Made by a program: the position numbers and the translations under genes. Positions 46,419-57,760 of a stretch of DNA of 64,000 nt are shown piece by piece. This DNA comes from Sabellastarte sp. h YS-2021 (lineage: Eukaryota > Annelida > Polychaeta > Sabellida > Sabellidae): positions 4,030,001-4,094,000 of the forward strand of contig OZ024935.1 in assembly GCA_964017235.1 (NCBI GenBank), written 5' to 3'. The notes under the pieces were generated by a model. The model was not told the origin of the DNA and ran no database searches. It worked only from the letters and a program-made list of their open reading frames with translations. The stretch's first letter is position 1. Every line of letters begins with the position of its first letter.

Positions 46419-46572
46419 GGGCCCGTACTTACGAAAGGTCTTAGCCAGGCTTAGGCTTAAAGTTGAGACTTCTCAAGACTTTTGTCTCAGGCTTAGTTGT
46501 ATTCACAAAGAAGTTAGGAATGGACTTATCCTTAGCCAAGGGCTCAACTTTAAGACTGACAAGTAGGAGGCT
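46419..46572 (+). repeat. GGGCC-ended dispersed repeat, left inverted copy
   Basis: Starts GGGCCCGTACTTACGAAAGG and is built of CTTAGCC, GAGACTT and TTTGTCTCAG words. The reverse complement of 56770-56930 begins GGGCCGGTATTCACGAAGGG and continues with the same words, so the two are inverted copies about 10.5 kb apart. Confidence 0.75.
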
Positions 46573-46577
46573 TAAAT

Positions 46578-46597
46578 ATATATATATATATATATCC
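46578..46597. repeat. (TA)n microsatellite
   Basis: Pure alternating TA run of about 20 bases. Confidence 0.9.
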
Positions 46598-46779
46598 CCC
46601 AGATGAAACTATTAGTATGGATAGTATGGATTCAGCTTAGTCGCGCCACCGTCCCAGCTGTAGAAATTTCCTTTTGTCTGCAATAGAGGGAAAATGGGTG
46701 AACATTTTCTTTTCAGACTTGGTATCCGGGTTAAGGTTAGTAAAATGAAGATTGCTATTGTAAAGTGACCTTCAACTCA

Positions 46780-47215
46780 AAATAATAAAGAAGTTATGGC
46801 CATTTTCATGGTCAGTTATGGTCAGAATGAACCTATAGGCCCTCTAGATCACAAACTATGTGCATAATCAAGCCCAAATTGTACCCGAGGACATACTGAT
46901 ATGGTCTTCATATATACTTGAAAAATCAGAAGTTATGGTCATCTTAATGGTCAGTTGTGGTCAGAAATGCACTTAAGGCCCTCTAGATCACAAACTATGT
47001 GCATAATCTGGCTTAAATTGTACCTTGGGACACATTAATACCGTCTTCATATATATTTCAAAAATCAAAAGTTATGGCTATCTCAATGGTCAGTTATGGT
47101 CAGAAATGTACCTATAGGCACTTAAGGCCCGCTAGATTGTAATCTATCTGCATAATCAGGCCCAAATTGTACCAGAGGACACATTAATATGGTCTTCATA
47201 TATGTGCCAAAAATT
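46780..47215. repeat. Three tandem units of about 140 bp
   Basis: Marker words AAGTTATGG at about 46791, 46930 and 47070, each followed by TGGTCAGTTATGGTCAGAA, CCCTCTAGAT, TGCATAAT and GGTCTTCATATAT. No coding. Confidence 0.85.
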
Positions 47216-48275
47216 AAGGATAAAACTGTTTTAGAAACCCCAAAAAAGGCATTTTTTCATCATTTTTCACATATTTTGTCCAGTTATTTGCAAAATATAA
47301 ATTTATGAGTCTCAAACTACATCATATATAAGTTTAATATATTATCTTTGTCTGTGGAACATTATAGGCTGGTCCATTTAAGCTTAAGGTCACCTTAAAC
47401 TCTCAAAAATCACCAACACTCTTTCTATGGACTTTTTGGCACTTTGAAGTCATTTAACTGTTTGAAGCCATTTAACAATGTGGATTATGGATTTGAAATG
47501 TCATTTCAAAGAAGAATAATATGTACTTTGTACAAGTGCTCAAAATAAAGGTATACAGATATCATGTCAGGATTTTTTTCGAACTGTTTTTCGCATATTT
47601 TGCCCTGTCATTCAGAAATGGAACTAGCTATGTGTCTCAAACTATACTATATGTAACTTTAATTTGTAATCTTTGTCTCCCTTACATTGGACGTTTGTAC
47701 TTTTATCTTTAAAGCCACTAGAAAGTCTCTAAAATCACCACTAAGACTCATGTTATGGACTTTTTGCCCCTTTTAGGCCCTGTAACCATCAAACTATGTA
47801 AATTAAGGAGATGGAATCTTGTCTGGAAGTATAATTTTTTGTTCTCTGTACATGTGCAAAAACTAAGGCCACCTTTAACTCTAAAAACCCCAATGGAGAC
47901 TCAATTAATTGACATTTTACCACTTAGAAATGTTTTCATATGTACCTGCCGTCTGGGGATACAGTTTTGCTTTGCAAAACAATAAAATTATAGATTTATT
48001 GGTGGTTATTGTTCATACAAAAGGTGGGTTCCAAGGATAGTACCCAATGGAAGCATGTGGTGTGGGTGATAGTATGTCTGGGGATATGGCTAAGTCTAGT
48101 TGAAAATGGTCTTAAAATATGGCGGCGAGAAGTAGAAGAGCATTAGATGTTTATTTAAGGAGAAATCTTTGCAGATTTTCCTAATTTCAAAAATACTAAA
48201 GCCTTAATCAAAGTCCTGGTCTTTGGAATTTTGAAAATTGTATGAAATTTTAATTTGATCTGTGTAAAAGTGGGA
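47216..48275. repeat. Diverged repeats upstream of the PLE
   Basis: Two related segments (about 47285-47440 and 47600-47720) share TGTCTCAAACTA and TAATCTTTGTCT words. The last 250 bases are unassigned. Confidence 0.45.
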
Positions 48276-50320
48276 GGTCCCAAATGTCATGTGACTCAAG
48301 GGGGAAATTAGTCTTGAGACACCATTTCTATAATGACAAGCAATTACTGGACAATAATGATCAAGAACTTAACTTCTTTGCACAAAACTTGGAGGAAAAT
48401 GAAAATCCATATGCACCCTTCAGAAATAAGAGTACATGGAAACCTGCTAATACACATATATCCCTATCTGTGTTTAGACAGGCATTTAAAACTTGCTTAT
48501 TAAATAGCAAAATCAAAAAAGGAAACAAGATAGCCTCACCAAAGAACAGAGAAAAGGCCTAACAGAACTTTTTAACAACAAAAACATAGTGATCAAGAAA
48601 GCAGATAAAGACTCTGCTGTTGTAGTTATGAACACAATTGACTACTTGTGAGGATATAGACAACGGAGTGATACAAAATTCTATACACCACTCAATAATT
48701 ACCCCACACAAACATTGGGTGATAAAAATCACACAAACAATAATATCCATAAAAAACAAAGGATTGACCAGTGAAGATAATCTAGATCACCTTTCACCTG
48801 AAAACAACACAACAGGTCAATTTTATCTACTACCAAAGATACATAAAATCCACATACCAGGTAGACCCATATGCAGTTCTGTCACACACCTGACTGCAAG
48901 AATAAGTAAGTTTGTTGATGCGCATATCAAAAAATATGTGCCCACTACTAAATCATACATCAGTGACACAGAATTTCATTAAAAGAATAAAGAAATAGGC
49001 CCAATACACTATATACTAATATCCCTAACCAAGAAGGAATCACAGCAGTAGCTGACTAATTGCGGAAAACACCAACCAAAATAGGTATTAGTAGTTGCAT
49101 ACTAGACTTACTAAAATTAGTACTACACATCATGTACTTTGAATTTAATGGAGATTATTTCCTACAAATAGAAGGAACAGCAATGGTCATTGCTTTAGCA
49201 CCAGACTATGCAAACATTTTCATGGATAAGTTTAAGACAAAAGCATTGGAAAATTACCCACTTATGGAAAAGGTTCATAGATGACATATTTATGGTATGA
49301 TCCCATGGTGAAGGTCAACTAAATAAATTTGTTGAATATCTCAATGGCATCCACCCAACCATCAAGTTCACCCATGACGTAGTCAAGAAGAAATGAACTT
49401 CTTAGACACCACAGCAATTGTCCTACCTAACAGATCACTGTATACTACATTATACAACAAACCAACAGACACTCATCTATACCTTCACTATGACTCAGCA
49501 CACCCCCAGTGTGACTACAAATCTGCACCCTTGACACTATCAAAACAACGGTCAAACACTGATTAAATACTAAACGAATAGAGGCTACCCCAATAAGAAT
49601 CTAGAAAATCATTACACAAAAGCAGCAAGATGCTCACAAGATGATTTACTGGCAACCAAAAACAGGAATATCAAAACACAACAAGTGTTAGTAACCACAT
49701 AGCCCCAGAAACCCAAACATAACACAAATTATCTGAGATAATTGGAACATTATTGAAAACAGAGAAGAGCTACAAAAAATCTTCCAAGACAAACCACTCA
49801 TAGGATACAGAAGACTCCCAAACCTAAGGGATATCTTAACTTTCAACAAAGTATGTTTGCCAGCCAAGTTCTTACCCATATGTACCAGACTGGGGAAATG
49901 TACCTATTGCCCTAAACTACATAAAATCACCTCATTTGTAGCACACACACTAATGTCACCCATAAGTGTAAAAACCTACCAGAAAAACATAAGCCTAAAT
50001 GCAAAATATACAACATAATATATCTCATCCAATGCACAATATGCAAAAAACAATACATAGGGGAAACAGGGAGACCCTTTAGAAATAGGATTTATGAACA
50101 CATAGCAAGTGTAAAGCATCCTAAGACGTCCTTATCCACACCAGTATCAAGACATTTCACTGCTGACAATTACTTTCATAAACACATGAGATTTAGTGTA
50201 GTACAATGGTTGGGAAATGAGACAGGCCCTAAATGTACAGGTACCCGTAGAAAGCATGAACTCAGACTCTTTTGGAATATCCCCACCATTGCACCAACTG
50301 GCATCAACCAATATGTATAA
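48276..50320 (+). pseudogene. Penelope-like element, RT + GIY-YIG (5'-truncated, decayed)
   Basis: Plus strand. Remnants in order: KLVLRHHFY and FRNKSTWKP (48310-48450), VIKKADKDSAVVVMN (about 48590), FYLLPKIHK and PGRPICSS (48820-48890), LYTNIPNQEGI (RT motif A region, about 49010), FEFNGDYFLQIEGTAM (49140-49190), FIDDIFMV (RT active-site DD, about 49270), HPTIKFTHD (49350), FLDTTAIVLP and LYNKPTDTHLYLHYDSAHPQ (49400-49510), then the endonuclease with CTRLGKCTYCPK, IQCTICKKQYIGETGRPFRN (50030-50080) and a C terminus ending at 50318-50320. Many frameshifts and stops; G to V in the GTAMG-type box. The N-terminal region seen at 7857 is missing. Confidence 0.92.
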
Positions 50321-50406
50321 TATAATCCCTCACAATTGGTATTTTTCTCCAGATACTAGCCTTTATTTTATATTTCATATTGGGAATATATTATGTACAA
50401 GTGTAA

Positions 50407-50634
50407 TTTATTTATTTGGGGTTTACGTCACTTTCAACACTGTACAGGTCATATCACAACAGGTAGTTGGAAGGGCAGAGGAAACCAGTACATACAGTTC
50501 GTTAGGGTTCTGTACTGTAAACTGCCAAACAACGGCAAGCAACTACCAGTTTTCCCACTTCAGGCCGTGTGGGGATCGAACCCTGGCCTCAGAGGTGGGA
50601 GGCGAGTGTTACCACTCTGCCACTGTGGCCTTTT
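50407..50634 (-). mobile_element. tRNA-derived SINE, copy 3
   Basis: Same family and orientation as the SINEs at 4913 and 33764, with a box B variant GGTTCGATCCC and an AATA-rich tail at the low-coordinate end. An 11 bp target-site duplication, TACAAGTGTAA, is at 50396-50406 and 50635-50645. It inserted just behind the PLE coding end. Confidence 0.93.
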
Positions 50635-50645
50635 TACAAGTGTAA

Positions 50646-51150
50646 AATAACCCATAAGAACCAGTTGTGACGTCAAATTACCACTATAGCATCACACACT
50701 AACACAATTATGTCATTACCTCATCATCATAACTCTGACTTACCTATCTTGGTAACAACTGGTAGCCTAACAACCATCAGATATCTTGGTCATTTTGAAT
50801 TTGAAAGTTGACCAGTTCAGATGTAGTTATTTGATGATTTTATTTCCGGGAAATAACCACGTTAAATCTGGTGATTAACTAACTTTTACCAAAAATTATG
50901 GAGGATGAACCAAAAAGGTCAGTTTTATCTATATATTTAATATTTTTTATAAAATTGACAAAATATTAAATTTTAAACAATTTTGAAAAATAACAATTAG
51001 TTATTTATAAATAATTACAACTAATAATTATTATAATTAAATATTTAATAATTACTTGTAATATAGTTAGTTATACAACGAAAATTGGTAATAAATATTT
51101 ATGGTATGTTAAATTATTTATAATATCACGCAAATAATTTCTGATTATGT
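50646..51150. other. PLE 3' flank and AT-rich block
   Basis: Contains no gene. The last part (about 51085-51150: TAAATATTTATGGTATGTTA, then ATATCACGCAAATAATT) recurs at about 54330-54390. Confidence 0.5.
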
Positions 51151-51775
51151 AGAAAAAGGGGGGCACCTGGATAATGGCTGCTATGAGAGGGCATAGCTTC
51201 AGACAAACATGTTGATGCCTGCTGGGTGGAGTGTAGGGAATGCCCAAATATAGTATAATTATCGGCGCCTGCGCCTGGTTGTGGCATTTGGACTGGTTGG
51301 ATCCCCCATCCATTGCAAGATGCTTAATTCCATGTTTTTCACAGAATGATTTTTCTGTGTGAAGTGCCTTGAGACTGGAGTGGCCTTTTCGGCTTGGAAT
51401 CTCTAACACTACTGTAGTACTCATACATCCTATTTCTGATTGGCCTTTTGGTCTCCTATGTATTGGAGACCACACTGGTTGCAATTTATCATGAAAATTA
51501 CATTAGATAGCTCACACATAATTTTGTGTTTGGGTGGAAGTGCTTGACATTTAAATATCCTTTTACTGTGAAAACTGGTGATTTGCTCCACTTTCTTGAT
51601 TTTAGGGCAGTAGGTGCATTTCCCTAATCTGGTGCATACTGGCACATGCACTAGGGGTGTCCCCAAAGGCTTAGGGACTGGTGGGTAGTTGATACTACTA
51701 CTGGTCACTATGTCCTTGAGATTAGGTAGTATATCCTCCTATATCCAACTAAAGGTTTGTCATACCAGGGGCATC
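51150..51775 (-). pseudogene. PLE C-terminal fragment, tail-to-tail with the previous one
   Basis: Minus strand: GYRRILPNLKDIVTSSS, CTRLGKCTYCPKIKKVEQIT, LPPKHKIMCELSNVIFMINC, CNQCGLQYIGD, and a C-terminal W and leucine-rich part. These correspond one for one to the endonuclease region of the PLE at 48276-50320, in the opposite orientation. The reverse transcriptase is missing. A frame change follows IGDQ. Confidence 0.85.
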
Positions 51776-51982
51776 ACAAAAGTGACCTATATTATTAAAA
51801 CGGCTGAATTTAAATCACTTACCATTTAGTCAGTGAGTTACACAGATGTGATTTACACTTTTTGTGAATAATATTGTGTTCATACCGGTTTCATATAGCA
51901 AATTGACAACTAAACCCATACCAATAAAAATGTGGTTTACATGTTATATTTGCCATAAGACTTATACTATGTAAATGTAACT

Positions 51983-52010
51983 TAAGGCGCCATATGTAAG
52001 GCGCCATATG
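51983..52010. promoter_or_regulatory. Perfect 14 bp tandem duplication before a zinc-finger ORF
   Basis: TAAGGCGCCATATG occurs twice without a gap, ending 12 bases before the ATG at 52023. Both halves are built of palindromes (GGCGCC, CATATG). A regulatory role is a guess. Confidence 0.35.
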
Positions 52011-52022
52011 TACAGTAATCAT

Positions 52023-52953
52023 ATGGATAAATCTTTTAGTTGCAAGTATTGTGCCAAGAGTTTTAAAAGGAAAGATTACCTGAAAAAGGCACATTTCTAA
52101 AAAACATGACAACAAGGATGTTTTTTCAAGGATTAGGGATTGTATGAGCACTGAGAGCTCACCTGAAATACAAGAGGATAATTACTGTTCCGCTTACAAA
52201 TCATCAGAATATGATTCTGTAGATGAGTTTCTGGATACTATCAGCAAGGAATCATCTCAACAGTATGCAGAAGCCACCACTACTGACTTTTGCTCCTTCA
52301 CACAACCTACTGTACAGACCAACCTTCAGTACAGTAGTACCATCACAGCAGACACCTTCCTGGACAGTCTAGCGGATATGAACTCTTCTCCTTCTCTTAA
52401 CTCATCAACACTTTCTAAGAAGGCAGTGGACCCACCAACCTACACTGATACCAACCCAGTCACGATGCAAGGTTGGCCTCATAAACCTAAGAACAGTCTA
52501 GTTACACAGGGAAGTCAAACAGAAATTTTCTCTCTCCCATCAACTAGACAACTGATCCACACAGGCAGTAACACGATATTCACCAGGGACAAGAACATCC
52601 AGTTTGGAGCAATCACTATGAAGCTTGTGCATCACCACATGTCTTACAAGTTGATCACAAACCAATCCAAGGATGGGACTCCCCAGCAGACAGTCCACCT
52701 CTCACTCCTGAAGTAGACATACCTAGTTACTTCACTAGCGCCTACCAGGCCAGAAGGCGTGAATTAAACCTCCCTGAAGGTGTTACTTACCAAGGTGCTA
52801 TTAACACTGATGATGGTGAAAACCCACTCCCTACACACCTGGACAATTCCCCTAGAGCTTGGGGCAACACTCCCAAATTCAATGACACGCCAAAATTCCA
52901 ATTAAAGGATTACCTTGAAGATTTGTGCACCCACATCACTCCACCCATTTAGG
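52023..52953 (+). pseudogene. Zinc-finger, Ser/Thr-rich ORF, copy B (two frameshifts)
   Basis: The ATG at 52023 begins MDKSFSCKYCAKSFKRKDYL; after a one-base insertion near 52085 the finger finishes as HISKKH, giving a classical C-2-C-12-H-4-H finger. A long Ser/Thr/Asp-rich region follows with VTQGSQTEIFSLPSTRQ and IFTRDKNIQF, which parallels the TxTE...IF block of copies C and D. A second slip between 52620 and 52690 leads to the last part, with YQARRRELNLPEGVTY and FQLKDYLEDL, stopping at 52951-52953. Start MDK plus finger matches copy A at 8409. About 310 residues in all; no catalytic motif; function unknown. Confidence 0.65.
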
Positions 52954-54708
52954 GAGAGGACTGTTTTAGACTGCATACTGTAACAGTCAAAACTTTATTT
53001 AATACAACTGTTATTAGGAAGATATTTTATTCCTTTATGGTTAATAATTATTCAAAAATTAATTAATTTATTTACTTATATCTGTAAATATAATTAATCT
53101 TGTAGGCATTACCAAATACCTATGTTATTTATGTGTACATACATGTTAACACTTTTTATTCATTAAAAGGCGATTGTAAAATGCCAAAGTTGAAGATTTC
53201 ATTTTTTTCTTCAGTACTTTTTTTCAAGATATCAACATGATTTTAACATCCCCTCAATTTAAAAAGGGCGATTGTTATGATATCCAATAATTAACCATAT
53301 ATGTTTAATATTTCACATCTTATTTTGAGATTCACCAAAAGCATATTTAGTCAGGAATTGGAGCTTTTGATGGAAAACTTACGCTTTTTCCACATTAATT
53401 CCAACCATTCAATTAAATATGCATAAATCTCACCAAAGTAGTACCAAATTTGATCTAACCAATCACCCCCCAAACAGTATACTGGTTTTGGTTGCTGTCA
53501 GTCATCACAAACTGACTTGAGACAACAAAGAGTTGACCAACATACACACAATCAGACAAGTGCCAACACACACGTCCCAATCCAATCATTATAATCTGAA
53601 ATGTCTGTTCTGGTACATTGACTCCACATGTGTTGAGACAGTTGCAATCAGGTATTCAGTTGTGCAGCCACCTTACTGTTCCTTTCTGTACCTATTGGTC
53701 ATTTTTATTAATTTATGGAGCTACTATGCTCTTCATTCCCAATGTCCTTTGATTGTTGCAAAAACAAAATTATTCAAACATTCATAACCATAAATTATGA
53801 GTGTTCAACCAATACTTAATACACAATTAGTTCTAACTCGTATAAATATACTATCTTTATTAATGAGCTATCCCAAGGATATCTCTGGGTTATTATTACT
53901 GAAAATACATTAAATAACCTAAAATAAATATATTATATGGGTTTCCCCTCAAAAAACACTAAAAAAAACCAATCCACCAAATCCCCATTTTAGAGGCTCT
54001 ATTTGGCGGATTATCCGCTCAATTTAGCGGATAGAAGTGGAGTTTTTTTGCACCTCAGGACAAAATGTGGGATGACTATTCAGTCTCTGATGAGAAAATT
54101 CATAATTTTTTCGAAATATTGCCAAACACTTTGGACAATATAAGGCAAGGTTATTCAGGGATAACTCTCACCTCACTGACACACAACATTTATATTCTTT
54201 TTTAATTTCTGATTGTGCATGATATTACCTATGAGTAATCATAAATAATTACATAAATAATACATTTATTAATTATAAATTAGTTTTAATTAAATATACT
54301 TATTAAATTATTTAATAACAACATATATTGGTATTAAATATTTATGGTGTGTTAAATTATTTGTAATATCACGCAAATAATTCCTGATTGCGCATTATAT
54401 TACCTATCAGTAATCATAAATAATTATACAAAAATAACACATTTATTAATTTTCATTTATTTTAAATAAATAAATTTATTAAATTATTTTATTACATAAT
54501 ATCAGATAAATATTATAGTTACCTATCAACACATCAGTTTAGGTTAATTTAACATAAATTAACGTATTAACAGTAATAAATAATAAGAATGTGAAAATAT
54601 AACTAATTTAATAAATAATAACTAATTATTTTTAATCAACCCTTCTACTCCTGCACTTTGTTTCATAAAACCTTTTGCAGGAAATTTTATAGGGACACCA
54701 TATTCAGA
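52954..54708. other. AT-rich spacer with a hairpin
   Basis: No gene recognised; an 84-codon frame at 53533-53787 looks random. A hairpin lies at 54012-54033 (TATCCGCT/AGCGGATA, six-base loop). Around 54180-54600 runs of TAAATAATTA-type words repeat, including the block shared with 51085-51150. Confidence 0.5.
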
Positions 54709-55965
54709 CCAAACAACTGAACAAGACCTATGATTGTGGATCCTACAACAACAAGTACACAAGATTACGTGACCTAGAAAGGCATAATGCCAAACATCAT
54801 GCCACTGGAAACAAGGTGACCCGCAATACTTCATTATGTTCACCGTCTAGGACACCTACCTTTCGGGATAGTGACATCCCCCAGACTTCTTCGCATTACT
54901 GGAGAGATCAACAGAGACCCACCAACACATACTGATACTATACTGAGTCATACATCAACAAATCATGCACCCAACACAAGCATCACTCAAACACATGAGT
55001 AACTCTGGTCCTAACAGAGTTTTGCACAAAAGCATCAGTACACAAACTAGAAGCGCAAAACATGTCAAATGAGCATCTAAAGTTGAACACAAACACCCCT
55101 TTTGTCAACACCAAAGACAAAGCTACCATCACAGACCCATTAGTGGTCTTAGATCCTATAGACATCAAGTCACTTCATGGTGGACTTCACATTGCCACCT
55201 ATGATCCACTCAATCAGATATTTATCAGAGTACCAACAATAGTCAAAACATAATACCCGTACACAGACACACTGTCACCAACAAGCCAAATACCACACAC
55301 TTAGGCAGTTGTACACTGACAACTTCTTCATCTACCCCAGCCATGGGTAGTCTCACCAACACTAAAAATATCACTACCCCAACAATGAGCAGTGCCACCA
55401 CTACAACACACTCACATAAACAGCCAATTCCACCTACCACCACAGATAGAGACATAACCACACACTAGGTGACTGGCACCAATCCACAGAAAGTGTAGAA
55501 AACACAACTATGTATAAAAAAAATTACTAAAAGAGTTCAGCAGCTGGGAGAGCAGCACTATCAGCAAGTTGCTGCAAGATCAAATGAAGAAAAAGTGTGA
55601 TGTCACCATCACCAAAATACCACTCACAAAACCTAAGAAACCAGTTGACACAAAAGACTGGCAAAACTGGCCCAAAGATACTACCCTTACAAAATTGAAC
55701 ACCACAGAACACCACCTACTGGAGCACACAATAGAAATAAAAGCACACACACCCAACATTCAGACAAAACAACACTGAAACTGACTGGGTCTCTATGCTC
55801 AATCAGGCATACAGCCCCACCAAGCCTGAGTTGATAACCATTGATGATGAAAATACCAAGTCTCAGACAACATCCACAGATGATAAACCAATTATTCTAG
55901 ATGAGAAGTTCCAGACTGGCTTACGTGAACTGTTTGGGGATGTATTATCCTCGGAAGAGGACTAA
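54709..55965 (+). pseudogene. Zinc-finger, Ser/Thr-rich ORF, copy C (decayed)
   Basis: A frame from 54709 contains YDCGSYNNKYTRLRDLERHN then AKHH: a C2H2 finger in which the second Cys has become Tyr. Frames then change several times: SISTQTRS (about 55030), ATITDPLVVLDPIDIKSLHG and LNQIFI (55120-55230), a Thr/Lys-rich part (55569-55778), and an acidic end TGLRELFGDVLSSEED stopping at 55963-55965. The block around 55130 is clearly related to copy D at 29993. The gradual decay suggests an old copy. Confidence 0.55.
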
Positions 55966-56769
55966 TAATAAATAAAACACTAAATTTTTATTATTTTTCT
56001 TTCTTCTTACTCTTTCTTTTTCTTCACATACATCACCTAAAAATAACAAACATGGTTATTGGTTACTAGTAGATATTATTTTTATACCTTATTAAAACTA
56101 AAATAATAGTGTTGTATGTAATACAAATTAATAAAATAATGTATTACATTTTCATGATATAAATAACTATATTTATGACATGACTAATCCCCTCTGTAAT
56201 ATAGGTAATACACAAATATAAAATAAGGATTACATTTCTATGGTATAAAATAATAAATATCAATGTACCAATGCCTGTATTTATAATAACCTGTTTACTC
56301 TGTTGTTGAATCAACAACTACTTGCACTTGTCATAATGGTCTTACCTTGACTGATGAAATGATAAATGTTATCTTGACCAAAACACCAAAAATGGTAATA
56401 ACTATGGCAATCACCTAAGGCGCTGAGGGGCAATAGGTTAGAGGAAAGGCAAGTATCACCATAGCAACCAAACGCCTTAAACCTAAATTTTAAACTACTT
56501 AGCCCACTGAAAAAAAAAATAAAAATAAAAATTTGGCTTAGGATTAATTTTGCCAAAAAAAGACCTATGTCTGAACCGGTGAAACCGGTCAAAATCCGGA
56601 GACAACCGGAGCCAAAAATAGTGCTTCAGGAGGTCAAGATCCAAACACACCAAGCCTCTGATGAGATCATTCCTATAACGAAACTCGAAATATTAGTCAA
56701 TAACACTGTGCTATATATCAAGCAATCTTACCCACTTAGCACACCAACAACCCACTTTTATTGACTTTA
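55966..56769. other. AT-rich spacer
   Basis: No gene recognised. A 65-codon frame at 56567-56764 opens with PVKPVK-type repeats but resembles nothing known. Confidence 0.4.
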
Positions 56770-56930
56770 ATATTGGTGGTCTTAAGGAGTTAAGACAAAA
56801 CTCTCAGCTAAGTCCCCTTTTGTGAATACGGATTTCAGACAAAACTTAGCTGAGACAAAAGTCTCAATTTTAAGACCACATTTAAGTCTAAGACCTGGCT
56901 AAGTCTAACACCCTTCGTGAATACCGGCCC
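56770..56930 (-). repeat. GGGCC-ended dispersed repeat, right inverted copy
   Basis: Ends with AATACCGGCCC at 56930; inverted relative to 46419-46572 (see there). Confidence 0.75.
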
Positions 56931-57760
56931 TGGTCCTGCTGTTTTGTGCTTACTTAATGCCCCTCAATTTACTTCATTATTTTTGAAAGAGTTTGATGAC
57001 TCCAACAACAAGGTATTGTTAGGGAATGGTGGCAAGTGTATGTTGCTACAAAACATTCAACTTAATAGCTTAATCGTTTAACTGTCCACTTGATAAGTTA
57101 GTGGAATCTTATAAAAATATATGTCTTAAATAAAAACAACATGTACCTGAAACTTCTATATGCAGAGTTGACCTCGCAAAGATTATAAATTGTAAAACTT
57201 ATTTGGCTACCTTATTGCATTTTTGAGATGTGGGCAATTACAATTTTTGGCCCACAAGGGTATTAAAGAGTTATATATACACACTAAAATTTTCCATATT
57301 TAAGCGTCCAAGGGTCATATGACCACAAAATCAATTTTGGAAAAAATGGCTTATATCTCTTAAATAGAGCAAGATAGAGCAATTTTGAGTGATTTTTCAG
57401 TCTGGAAGAACTTTCTCGCATATATGATTCAATTCTCCAAGCAGTGAAATTCAATGTCTTGGCTAATGTCTTGATAACAGAGCACGATAAAGCAATTTTC
57501 AGAGAATTTTTGACCTGCAAATATGTTTCAGTTACCTATGCACGCTATCATTGTCAGAATTTTCAAATTTCAAAAACATAGAGTTTGGAAAAAAGAAAAA
57601 CAGAGTGAGATAGAGCAATTTCGAGAGAATTTTAGGTCCGTAAGGGCTCTCTAGAATATATGATACAATTTCCTCAAAGTGATAGATCCATATTTGGGTG
57701 TCCCAGGGTCACATGGCCCAAACCTATACCAAAAACAATAAGGTACACACACTTTATGTT
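56931..57760. repeat. Dispersed repeat with AGAGCAATTTT words
   Basis: Three diverged segments (about 57350, 57480 and 57600) share GATAGAGCAATTTT, GAGAATTTT and ATATATGATTCAAT. No gene. Confidence 0.45.

Noticed and set aside
53533-53787. 84-codon ORF with hydrophobic segment as a small membrane protein
   Set aside because: AT-rich random-looking frame; no signal, neighbour or repeat evidence.
46419-56930. Maverick/Polinton or herpes-like giant transposon between the inverted copies
   Set aside because: No DNA polymerase B, integrase, ATPase or capsid gene is present between the repeats.
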